From: Isoetes taiwanensis | Lineage: Eukaryota; Streptophyta; Lycopodiopsida; Isoetales; Isoetaceae | Length of the DNA: 64,000 nt | NCBI GenBank assembly: GCA_021234155.1 | Contig: JAJEKV010000388.1 | Coordinates: forward strand, 126,001 to 190,000 | Direction of reading: 5' to 3' | In this document: positions 9,578-19,096 of the stretch, one piece after another | Position numbering within the stretch: the first letter of the stretch is position 1 | How the letters are laid out: each line of letters starts with the position of its first letter | The notes under the pieces: generated by a model | What the model was told of the DNA's origin: nothing | Seen by the model: only the letters and a program-made list of their open reading frames with translations | The model's database searches: none | Position numbers and translations under genes: made by a program

Positions 9578-10986
9578 CTAAGAGGTCGACCCTTCAACAT
9601 CTTGTGCTTGAGTGCCAAACTCGGGCTCCGGTCGATGCTGTAGGAGTAGCACGCTAGGATTAACTGATGAAGCAGCTGATGAAGCTATCTCTGGAGGAAC
9701 ATTTGTAGCCAATGGCGCCGCAACCAGCAGACTCATGTTCATCCAAGAACCAATCTCATGATCAAACACTGCAATGGCTAGATCACGATTTACTAGGATG
9801 ACCTGCTCAAGGCTAGGAGCTAACTTCTTATGGCCGGCTGTGGTTGAAAGTGCCCTAAGTGCCCATACCGCCGCCTCTGCTTGAGGTGCAATTGCCTTAG
9901 CAAAGAAAAGAACCTGTCTGCTTGTAAAAGCCGACAAGAAAAACCGGGTAATATGGCATTTCAACCCCTGAACCATTGGATGGTTTGAAGAGGCCAACTC
10001 AGACTCCAAATTCTGGGGCAGTTCCTCCTCCATAGCAAAGTCCTTCTCCTCCTGAGCATACTGGTTCTCATCACATAAATCCTCCATGGTTGGGTCGTCT
10101 TCAATCTTGACGACGACGTCGTTGATGTTGGGCACATGTGGCCCCGTAGCCTGAAAAACCGATTCAGGAATTGAAGATGGGGTACCCTGAATCATTAACT
10201 GGCGTAAGGATAAGAGTGTGCTGATAGGCTCAACATCAAGAGGCTGATAGTTGAGCAGTTGGTGTATCTCCGGCTCATAGACGGGACGGGAATAATCGAT
10301 GAAGTCATGCTGCCCCTGACAATACTCGGCCAGCTCATAGAGAAGATGAGCGGTCTTCTGCTTGCCCTTATTGGCGATATGCTGATACGCCCATTGAATG
10401 TCGCTCAGCAGCAAATAGTCTTGATCCCCAACCTTGATGGTAGGAAGCGAGCTTAAGCCGACAAGAGCTTGGCCCTTACTACGGGGTAGAGGCTTCTCCT
10501 TGGCCAATGCCCTCCATCTTACGAAGTCGGCATAGCTTATCTGCTCATCCTCCTCAGGATCCGGAGGAAGTGGGGACTTAGCTTGCTCCAAGGCCGTGTC
10601 GGTACCGTCAATATACCTATCCATGATAAGAGCAAGGGCAAACTGGGCATCAAAGTACAGCCCATTAGAGCCACAGTCAATGATGGGGGCGTGCTTAGCA
10701 CGTCTGAGAATGCCCTTAAGAATATCATAACTATGGCGATCATCCCCAAACATGTGCTCTAAGATGTCCCTATGAAGATAGGGTTGAGGCGGCTCCCCGA
10801 AAAACTCTGCCTGGGCAAGATTTCTTCATCATAGAACTCTAGGAAGGTCGCATAGTCAGGGTGTGCACGCATGTTATCGATGAGATCGACTGTAGACTGC
10901 AACATGGGATCCAAGAGAGGGTAGGGAACCTGAGGATCCCATTGCTCGCCTCCCATATACCAAGCTAGGCGGCCAGCGTACTCCAT
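9578..10986 (-). CDS. ORF B: novel retrotransposon protein ending in an H2A-like histone fold
   Basis: About 470 residues with one frameshift near 10753 (the upstream frame runs to 10759). The first codon chosen (10986, MEYAGRLAWYMGGEQW) follows a pyrimidine tract ending TCTGCAG, a likely 3' splice site; an alternative start at 11061 adds a hydrophobic stretch. The N-terminal ~330 residues match nothing I know: helical blocks (FALALIMDRYIDG, LLSDIQWAYQHI), then an acidic linker (DDPTMEDL, EEKDFAMEEEL). The C-terminal ~95 residues align to histone H2A (separate entry). It lies between the H3-bearing ORF A and gag in the same orientation, so it is part of the chromovirus. ORFs upstream of gag are known in some Ty3/gypsy lineages, but this content is unfamiliar. 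Confidence 0.7.
9689..9967 (-). CDS. H2A-like histone-fold segment at the C-terminus of ORF B
   Basis: Read against canonical plant H2A, the segment starts GL with R at position 8, as in H2A GLQFPVGR. It then shows AP-x3-AAV at the start of helix 2 (H2A: APVYLAAV), and exactly as in H2A the next Arg comes 33 residues after that Pro, followed by x-L-x-x-AV (H2A: RHIQLAV). D-x-E-I follows, one residue earlier than H2A DEEL, then a VPPEI tail matching VMPNI. The alignment is ungapped through helix 2 and loop 2. Overall identity is low, and five of the six H2A acidic-patch positions are not acidic (Ala, Ser and Ala in helix 2; His and Ile at two of the three later positions), so it is highly divergent. 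Family assignment is inference. Confidence 0.5.
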
Positions 10987-11257
10987 TACTGCAGACGGAC
11001 GATGGGAGGAGGAAGAAAACAAAAGGAGTAAGAAATAATGAAACCCTAAAATGAATGCCAATTTTAAAGTTTCTGGGCACGGCGTTCGAGGCGCCAGCTC
11101 ATAATTATCTTTATATTATTTTATTTTTATTAATATATTATATATATATTTTTTTTCGTAAAAGAAAGAAAATCACAGTTAAAATAAGAAGTCAAAACAG
11201 TATTTGTATTAATATATATATCGATTTACATAGATACAAAATTGTTGTTTTACATAA
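10987..11257 (-). other. AT-rich gap between ORF A and ORF B, probable intron
   Basis: On the minus strand, after the ORF A stop, comes about 200 bp of A/T-rich sequence with TA runs, then a long pyrimidine tract (TTTTGTTTTCTTCCTCCTCC) and TCTGCAG directly before ORF B. This is typical of a plant intron 3' end or a leader of a second transcript. Confidence 0.45.
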
Positions 11258-11613
11258 TCATGGCCGTTCTCCACGGATCCGGCGCGCTAGCTGAAGGTCT
11301 TTTGTCATGATCGTTACTCGCTTGGCATGAATTGCACATAAATTAGCATCGCCAAAGAGGGCCACCAAATAGGCCTCGGCTGCCTCCTGGAGAGCTAGAA
11401 TAGCATGAGTCTGAAACCGGAGATCTGTTTTGAATTCCTGGGCGATCTCTCGGACCAGACGCTGGAAAAAAGTTTCCGTAACAAAAACTCAGTGGATTTC
11501 TGATACTTCCTTATTTCCCTAAGTGCCACTGTGCCAGGCTTGTAACGATGCCTCCTCTTAGGCTGGGGTAGAGCTCCAGGAATAGTTTTCCCAGCTGTCC
11601 TTGGATGCCTGGC
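11258..11613 (-). CDS. Histone H3 domain inside the chromovirus (within ORF A)
   Basis: The match to histone H3 is unmistakable. It reads [21 protein letters not shown] (given here in part), then after a one-base slip in an A/T homopolymer near 11470 [49 protein letters not shown] and [11 protein letters not shown] then stop. Helix αN, helices 1-3 and the exact H3 C-terminus are all present. Loop 1 has canonical H3 length, without the insertion usual in plant CENH3, so it is H3-like rather than centromeric. C110, H113, K56 and K79 equivalents are kept. The tail is not canonical: [20 protein letters not shown] replaces the ARTKQTARKS tail, and K27 and K36 equivalents are absent or Arg. It is fused to ~300 extra residues. 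It is probably an ancient capture of host H3, now diverged. Confidence 0.93.
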
Positions 11614-12602
11614 CTTTCGGATGACCTCATCTCGCCGGTTATCCCCTGCAGCCTTAGCGATACTTCCCCGAGCTCTGAGCTGATCCCTATACTGAGCACC
11701 AGATCTTTGGGATGTCTTCTTCTGTTTTCGGCGAGGGACACGAACTTCTGAAGGTGGTTGCCGGTGCCTTTCTTCCTCTTCTTTCCTCAACCGCTCTTTT
11801 ACGTTTGCCATTACCTCGTTCGCCCTCTGATCTGCTTCATCCTGCATTCTCTTCAAGGCTTGCTCCTGTTCTACTTCTTTGTTGGCCGGATGGTATCCTC
11901 CCGCTTAGCGCCTCCTCGTCAATTGTGTTGCCTGCGATTGCGCCCGAGAGTGCGGCTTGCTCCTACGCTTGCTTTTCCCTGGCTATCCAGATCTCTCGTT
12001 CTTGTTAAGCTCCAGGAAGTAGCGTGGAGGGTTGGCTTGCATGTCCTGCTCGACAGCCCGCTGAAATTGGTCGGTGAAGAATGAGGGTGTTCCCGCTTCC
12101 CAGAGAATACGGTTAGTCTCCTCTTCATATGAAAAAGATGAGAGAATGTAGGATCCCCCATCAAAGAGGCACATCCCGTTTCCCAGGTAGCGGTACCCTG
12201 AAGCTGGGTCGTCCGATGCTAACCACTGTAGGTCTGCCTCTTGGGCCATTTGCAGACTGTTTTGGGCCTGTGTTTGTAAGGCCTCTTCTTCAGCTTGTTC
12301 ATCCTCTCCTGGCGGAAAGAACCGTGCATACTTCTGGACACCATCTTCCTGTTCAATCACAATGCAGGTCTCCCCTATGGCATTGAGCTTAAGTACAAAG
12401 CGCTCATTATAGCAGAAGAGCGGGTATGGTATTCTGACTCCTTCGTAGAAACGTTTAACAAAATATTCCAGTATCTCCTCGGTTTTTGCCTCCGCTTCTG
12501 GCGATGGGTTTTGTTGTGGCGCCTAGTTCGGCCATTAAAAACTTCGATGGGAGTTTGAGAATAGCGGGCTTGGCGCTTGTATACTTGCTTGACTGCCTCC
12601 AT
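11258..12602 (-). CDS. ORF A: retrotransposon protein with a C-terminal histone H3 domain
   Basis: First ORF after the 5' LTR, about 440 codons from ATG at 12602 to TGA at 11258, with several single-base shifts (near 12530, 12000-11900 and 11470). Order: basic N-terminus ([18 protein letters not shown]); an unknown domain ([20 protein letters not shown], then FFPPGEDEQ and [20 protein letters not shown]); a charged, probably coiled-coil stretch ([16 protein letters not shown]); a basic tail; and a complete H3 fold. The shifts fall in homopolymers or CG/CTG-rich words, so some may be sequence errors. Expected role: a chromatin or nucleoprotein factor made by the element. The non-histone part matches nothing I recognise. 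Confidence 0.75.
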
Positions 12603-13146
12603 CCTTTTAAAGTAGGCGCTGGTGGGCGCTGGGCAGGCGCTTGGGGGAGAAAGGTATGGGACGGAGGTTGGCTATGGCAGAGAAGAGCTTCCAGTTCCGG
12701 CGGCTATGGCGGCTAGGTGGAGCTCAAGGGAGCACTAGGTGTTTAGGGAAAGTGAAAGAAAAGTTACCTCTGACTAACTTTTAAAATTTTAACCCTAAAA
12801 AACTTTTTAATGAAAAAAGTGAGGTGGCGGGCACCCTACCCCCGACGTTATTTTGGAGCACCGTACTACCCCGCCACTTAGGGTTAGGGTTTTTTTTTTT
12901 AGGTGGCGGGCACCCCCTACCCCGAGGTCGCCACCGTCGCCAGCAACACCCGGGTACCCCCTGCCCGCCACTTAGGGTTAGGGTTTGTCACCGGGTACAC
13001 TCCTCTTAATTACACTTAAACCACGTTAAAGCAATCATGACGGCATCCATTACACCACCCAAAACTCATACTACTCCAAAATCCTCACTCACTAGCTAAC
13101 GATCTATCGAGTTAGTATGTGGCCAGTGCAATAGTTTGGCTTCCCT
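12603..13146 (-). other. 5' leader with GC-rich direct repeats and telomere-like words
   Basis: This is the untranslated leader between primer site and ORF A. It contains two direct copies of a unit with GGTGGCGGGCACCC...CCGCCACTTAGGGTTAGGGTTT (about 12825-12900 and 12903-12990), each ending in a short run like the plant telomere repeat. No gene is visible. Confidence 0.6.
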
Positions 13147-13164
13147 AACCATGCTCGATACCTT
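13147..13164 (-). promoter_or_regulatory. Primer binding site, initiator methionine tRNA type
   Basis: Directly inside the 5' LTR the minus strand reads GGTATCGAGCATGGTT. Apart from one missing base and a changed first position it matches the TGGTATCAGAGC site complementary to plant initiator tRNA-Met, the usual primer of plant Ty3/gypsy elements. Confidence 0.8.
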
Positions 13165-14805
13165 TGTGGGACGCCTCGAACATATACGACCCCCAGATAT
13201 ACATACGGGGATTTTCCTCCCATGGCGACTATATCGCCACGGAATGAATTATTCGTCTTACCCGGGCCATCTATAGAGAGATGCCCGAGTGAAGGACACG
13301 GAGGTGTCATTCGGCCCACGCCTTCAGTGGGACTCCTACGTTGCGGAAGCGTGAATACATGTTAGCACACATCATAAATCATATATAAATAACCACCCAT
13401 GAAGGGTGGCGATCCATCCAAATACCAACGGCAAAGAATATGCATCTAAACTAAGAAAACACCCCAAAACCCGTGTTCTACCCCTGCTCGGACTCTCGTG
13501 GAGGATAGATCGATGGCTCGGCCTCAAGAGATCAGCGCATGAGATATAACTTTGGCGTTGGCGGCATAGAACATCGGCTAGGGTTGTCCACTCCATCCCG
13601 CCCCTCCAGTGCACACTTTTGAGATGGGTCGATTCACGCTATGGCTTAGCTTATAGCCTTCCCGAGATGCAGCTTGAGGTATCACCCCATCGAGCCTACT
13701 CTGGGGTTCATGACGCCTCGGTCCGATGAGGCAGGTGGGGAAGCCGCCCCTTCGTGATCACGATGGTCCATGGGTGAGCTAGAGAATACGTACGCCATCA
13801 ACATGACCCGCGATCCGTGCACCAATTTTACTCACCCTAAATCTACTCAAAGTGCAAGGTGCCCCATACGGGTCACACCACTACACCCAAGGAGTGTCAG
13901 ACCCATACCCGGCCCTCTACGTGACCGGCTATCAGGCCTAGCCCACTGTAGGAGTCTCAGGAGCCTTTTATGCTCGTGCAAGACCCCACCCCCACTTCAC
14001 CACTGTGTCCCTTCTTTGGTGCTAAGCCAATCCATAGCATCTATGACCCGGTGGTCTCTTGTACACAGGCCGCAACTAATAGGATAATGCAGGGCTCTAT
14101 CTAGGAGCATACTACAATACTACAATAAATGGGCTCAGAGGTCTCTTCCCCCCCCCGGTAATCCCCCATCTCTGGAGTGCTAACTAAACAGAGAACTACC
14201 AATCCATACTTTGAGCAAAACCAGAATCAAAATATAAAGAGAACTTACATTTACAACCAAGGGTTAGTTCCTACCACCAAAACACGTGAGAAAGGCACAA
14301 GACAACACACAAGTGCCAATGGGCGCTACCCTAGAATTCACAGTTTATCCTAGCCACCCACTGAAGTTCATTTGGACCCGGTTACCATTGGGTGCTTCCA
14401 TCTCCCGGGTCCGGGGTTCAGCTTCAGCTACAGGTGAAAGTGCGTGGTATGGTGGCCTTGCTTGGTATGGTGGCCTTCGGTTAGGGTGGTAGGGCCACCT
14501 GCTCTTTTTGGACCTAATTTTGGGAGTCAATTAGGGATAGGGATGGGGTTGGATAGACCCTAATTTGGAAGTCCCCATGCGGCCAATCGATTTGGGCCAG
14601 GTGGCGCCTTCCCAAAGCATTAATTAGCCTAATTAATCCATTTAACCCTTAATTCCCTAAGTTATAGGTTATTATTTTTAATGATTAAAATTTAATCCCT
14701 TTTAGGACAACCCCCTAGGTTACGATACCCCATGGTGGCGTACCTTTAGTGGGTGACGTGTCAGTATATTTATACGTATACCGTATAAATACGTGGAACG
14801 TCACA
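13165..14805 (-). repeat. LTR copy 2 (5' LTR of the chromovirus), 1641 bp
   Basis: It aligns with LTR 1 over its whole length; it begins TGTGGGACGC and ends CGTCACA. Blocks rich in A/T are almost identical to LTR 1, while differences cluster in short GC-rich words. It lies between the primer site of internal copy 1 (left) and the polypurine tract of internal copy 2 (right), so it is shared by two tandem element bodies. Confidence 0.92.
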
Positions 14806-15479
14806 TTCTCCCCTCCTTAAAAAAAAAATAATGCTGTCCTCAGCATTGGGGTTAGTTGTTTAGAGACAGTTACTTAAAGAACTGAATTAGAAAGCAGTAC
14901 ATCGACGTTAAAAGTATAACATTAATATGTTGAAATTATAGCATTCCGGACATTAATACATTGAAGTTGAAAATATCAAAGTGCAAGCACCAAAGTGCAT
15001 TTTACAAACTTATCATCAGAGAAAGTTCAGGGAGCGGAGTCCGATTTAAAAACATCATAGACGACGAAAATCACACATGTAAACAAAGCGAATCCGAAAA
15101 GTTGGGTCATCAGCAACCCTCTATACATGGGCAGGTCACGAACTGCTCACTGGCCTGCACATGTCAATATATCAGTATATATCAATAATATAATTAGATT
15201 GTGGTTGAAGGGACCACCCCCTATAAATAAAAGAAAACCTATGTACAAGGAAACCTATCATGACTATAGTTTGCAATTCATTGCGGCATAAGGAATGGTG
15301 AAGTTCCCATTATAGCCAAGACGAACGCAGCCTATCATCTACATGCTTTCGAAGCAATGCGTGGTCATGTCAACACTAACAATACACCACGTCCTAGAGA
15401 ACAGAAGGTGATCTCATCATCGGTAACTATTATTAAATACGATGCATCTACCCCTCTATTGCATGATTCGTGGCGAATC
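14806..15479 (-). other. Polypurine tract and 3' untranslated region, internal copy 2
   Basis: Near-identical repeat of 2957-3644, including the AAGGAGGGGAGAA tract at its LTR edge. No gene. Confidence 0.8.
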
Positions 15480-16920
15480 AAGCCTTCAAGCTTACCGCCG
15501 GGAGCGGGGTTGATAGCATCGTTGATGGTGCGGCCTTGAGACTCGTGCATAAAGTCCGGATAGTGCTTCTCAAGGTCTATCTTCATCACCCAAGTAGCAT
15601 CTTCAACTGGTAAGTGCTTCCACTTAACCAAGTATTGCAACATTTGAGTCCTTCTGGTCTGTTTATAAGCTCGATCAAGGAGAGCTTCAGGCACTATCTC
15701 CAGCTGCTCCTCTGTCATTTCTAGGAGGGTTGGGGTATCCAAAACCTCCTCTGGATCAGGAGTGTGTTGTTTCAGAAGACTCACGTGAAAGACCTTGTGG
15801 ATCTTCAAGCGGGGTGGCAAATCCAAGCGATATGCCTGTTCTCCAACACGTTCAGTAATCTTGAATGGCCCAGCCCATCTGGGTGCCAACTTTTTGCAGT
15901 TACCAATCTTAAGCTTGGCTTGCTTTATTTGATCTTAAGCCAAACCGATTCACCCACCTGGAAGACTCGTGGGGTTCTGTGTTTATCCGCTACACTCTTC
16001 TGACGACTGCGTGCAGCTAATAAGTAACCACGAACTTCTTCAACCAAAGCTTGCATTTCGAGAAGGAGTTGTTGAGAAACCTCCACTTTAGAAACAGGAT
16101 TATGCCATGTGTCTGGAGTAAGGCATTGATAGCCGTAATTTATCATAAAGGGAGACATTCTGGAAGACTCCTGTTTCATACTGTTATAGGCAAACTCTAC
16201 CAGATAAATATAGTCAGCCCATTGTGATTGTTTACTCCACACATAACTTCGTAGCATATCCACTATAATACGATTGGTACGTTCTGTCTGACCATCCGTT
16301 TGAGGATGATAGGCCGTGCTCATAGCAAGCTTGGTCTGGATGGTGGCGAAGAAATCTTTCCAGAATGCACTTACAAACTTGGGATCCATGGGATACAACA
16401 ACTCTTGGCATTAGTGCAACCCGAAAATCTCCTTTGCAAATAGCAGGGGTGTCAAAGGCGGTTTTGTGAGTCCCAAGATGGCAAGAAATGAGCCATTTTC
16501 GCATACAATTTGTCGACCACTACCATTAATGCATCATATCCACGAGAGTATTGGAAGGCCCACAATGAAATCCATGGTTATCACTTCCCACTTTTGCGTT
16601 GGGCACATCCAAAGGTTGCAACTCTCTGGAACTCTTAATTGCTCAACCTTGGTTTGTTGACACCCGACCTTCGCTAATGTATCTAGCAATATCCTTCTTC
16701 ATCGAAGGCCGTAAATAACTGGAGCGGATCTTTAAAGTAAGTCTTCATAAAACCCGCATGTCCGGCTATAGGGTGTTGTGTGTGTCATGGAGAATTAGCT
16801 TACGGACTCCTGAAGTCGGTACACACAACTTATCTTTGTAATATAACAAGTTGCCCTCTTTCTTATAATGAACGAATGCTTCGTTCTTTGTCCATGCGTG
16901 CTTCCTTATTCAAACTACCC
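15480..16920 (-). pseudogene. Integrase and chromodomain, internal copy 2
   Basis: The less damaged of the two copies. From 16401 leftward it has the third catalytic residue in DGQTERTNRIIVDML, then FVEFAYNS-type sequence (LVEFAYNSMKQ), the GPFKITERVGEQAYRLDLP tail (part of the GPY/F-type C-terminus) and the chromodomain YLVKWKHLPVEDATWV. The zinc-binding part (16500-16900) is broken by many small indels. There is no MITE here: CCCCAAAT occurs once near 16918, which gives the pre-insertion site for 5083-5319. Confidence 0.87.
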
Positions 16921-17560
16921 CAAATATCACGTAAATTGGGATGCGTGGCTAAGGTCTGTTCTATTTGCTTCCCAAACTCACCGGGTGAGCATGGAGATTG
17001 CGTTACAATGGGTTCGGGTTATCAAAGGATGTCGCGGACAACGATCCGCGAACCACATTGTGCTTCCAGGGCTTATACATAATCTCAAGTCGATTCCTCC
17101 GAAATTCCATCCATCTTCTCGGCGGGAGATTGAGATTTGGCTGGGTGGATAAATACTTGAGGAGACTCTCGATGATCCGTATATCCAACCGGAAATCTTC
17201 TACCAAGAAGGTAGTGTCTCCAAATGCGCAGAGCTTGGGGACAAACCGCTAACAATTCTGATCATGGGTAGGGTATCATTTGCTCCGTCTCATTCATTTT
17301 CTTTTGAATCATAGGCAATAACCCTCCCTCCTCGCATTAAGACTCCACCGGTAGCAATCTTACTAGCATCCGATTTGCCACCAATTTGTCCTTTTCGGGA
17401 TCGAGGGCAAAGTGAGGATCGGTGCCGACATTAAAGCATCCTTAAGCTTCGAAGCCCTTGCTCGGACTTTTGTTTTCCAATGTTCCATCCAATCCTTCAC
17501 CTTTTCGTGCTTTGTGAGATCAGTAAGAGGTCGCGGCAATCGCTGCAAAATCCTTAACAA
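16921..17560 (-). pseudogene. RNase H domain, internal copy 2
   Basis: It parallels 5328-5888, but with frequent one- to three-base gains and losses, so no frame is open for more than about 70 codons. LKYLSTQPNLNL and related words identify it. Confidence 0.8.
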
Positions 17561-18247
17561 ACTTCCGATAATATCACCGCTAGTCCCAAGAAACTCGGGA
17601 CTTAGAAACATTACTTTAATAGGCCAATCCCTTACCGCTTCTATTTTTTGCCGGATCCGTAGCAATTCCCTCTCACAAATGATATGGCCCAAATAATCCA
17701 CCTTGGGAGTCTAAATTTGCACTTAGAGAACTTGGCAAAGAGCTGATGACGCCTCGAGCTTTTGTAGGGCCAAACGAAGATGTTTCTCATGCTCCTCCAG
17801 CGTCTTACTGTAGATGAGAATGTCGTCGAAGAAGATAACAACAAAATCATCCAAGTATTGTCGGAAGACATCATTCATCAACTGCATGAAAGTTGCAGGA
17901 GCATTAGTTAATCCAAAAGGCATAACGGTGAACTCATAATGCCCATATCTAGTGCGAAAAGCAGATTTATGGATGTCCTCCTCCTTTATTCTTATCTGAT
18001 GGTATCCGGAGCGTAAATCAATCTTTGAGAAATATTTGGCCCCTTGCAACTGGTCCATTAGATCATCTGCCCTAGGCAAAGCATAGCGATTCTTGATGGT
18101 ATGCTTGTTGAGCTGCCTATAATCAATACACGTTCTCAAGGAACCATCCTTTTTCTTAACAAAAAGGATAGGGGCGCCAAAAGGCGAAACACTAGGCCGA
18201 ATGAAACCTAGGTTTAGTAACTCCTGAAGTTGCTTCTTAAGCTCTGT
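17561..18247 (-). pseudogene. Reverse transcriptase, internal copy 2, truncated at a junction
   Basis: A good open frame (17723-18256) reads [72 protein letters not shown] and the catalytic [10 protein letters not shown]. All are Ty3/gypsy RT fingers and palm motifs. The element body stops abruptly at about 18247, where the sequence jumps to the duplicated hAT segment. Protease, Gag and ORFs A-C are therefore missing from this copy. Confidence 0.9.
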
Positions 18248-19096
18248 CATCCACATCTCTGGTGTGATGTCAATTTATTATCATTGTTGTGCTAGGTTCC
18301 AACCCAATAAACCCATCTAGTTCCAAATAAATTTATTTGGCTCACTTTCTCCCTTTTTTTAGGTTAATGCTTGCTTTCTAACATCCAATAATTTATACTC
18401 TTTATTATATCTTATTGTTTGCTTTCTTACCTCAAATAATTTTCTCTTTTCCAAACTTATTTTTATCTAAATTGGTATTGTTATCGTATGTACTTTGATA
18501 ATGTAATGGATTTGATTGCTTCTAATTTATTTTCTTGATATTATAGGTTTAGTTTGCTTTCAAGCTAGTTATACATATTATCAAAGATGGCAAGAAAACA
18601 GGCAAGCCTCTTTGCAATGCCCGGATTTATAAGACCGGAATTAGCAAGTTCTTCAAGCGCAAGTAAAGCTTTTGATAATGAATTTGAAGAGCATACAAAA
18701 GAGCTAGCAGGAGAGATGTCAAGAGTAAATCAAGCAAAAAGAAAATTTCAGGAAGATTGGTTGGAAAAAATTCGTTGGTTGGAAGAAGACCTCGAACAAG
18801 GTCTTCTTTGGTGTACTTATTGTAAGAAAGATCGCCATTCCAAGAGTCCATTTGGCACAACGGGTGCCAAGAATTTCAAGAATTCGGCCCTTGAAGATCA
18901 TGCAAGAAGCCAAGCATAGAGAAGCTATTCTTCTTATGGACCAAGAGAAGGATGGGCTCGAACGATGCACGCAAAAAAAGAAGGCTAATGTGGAGGCTTC
19001 AATTGAGAAGATATTTAAGTGCGTTTAGGACATGGCGTTCATGAAACTAGCAAACCTTTTGGAGCTTTTGAGGGAATGTGGAGTGGAAGACCTTCC
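18248..19096 (+). pseudogene. hAT transposase 5' part, copy 2
   Basis: Repeat of 464-1316. The start codon at 18587 opens about 110 residues with the same zinc finger (WCTYCKK...DHARSQA). A 2-bp deletion near 18914 shifts the frame within the finger's last histidine pair. It runs to CTTCC and the solo LTR. Its true continuation is at 21393. Confidence 0.85.

Noticed and set aside
11258-11613. Considered as a CENH3 (centromeric H3) rather than H3
   Set aside because: Loop 1 has canonical H3 length and the C-terminus is RIRGERP. Plant CENH3 usually has a longer loop 1 and a different C-terminal end.
11258-11613. Considered as a host H3 retrocopy dropped into the element
   Set aside because: No poly(A) tail, no target duplications, same orientation as pol, continuous with an upstream coding stretch and strongly diverged tail. 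Multi-copy comparison is still needed to close this.
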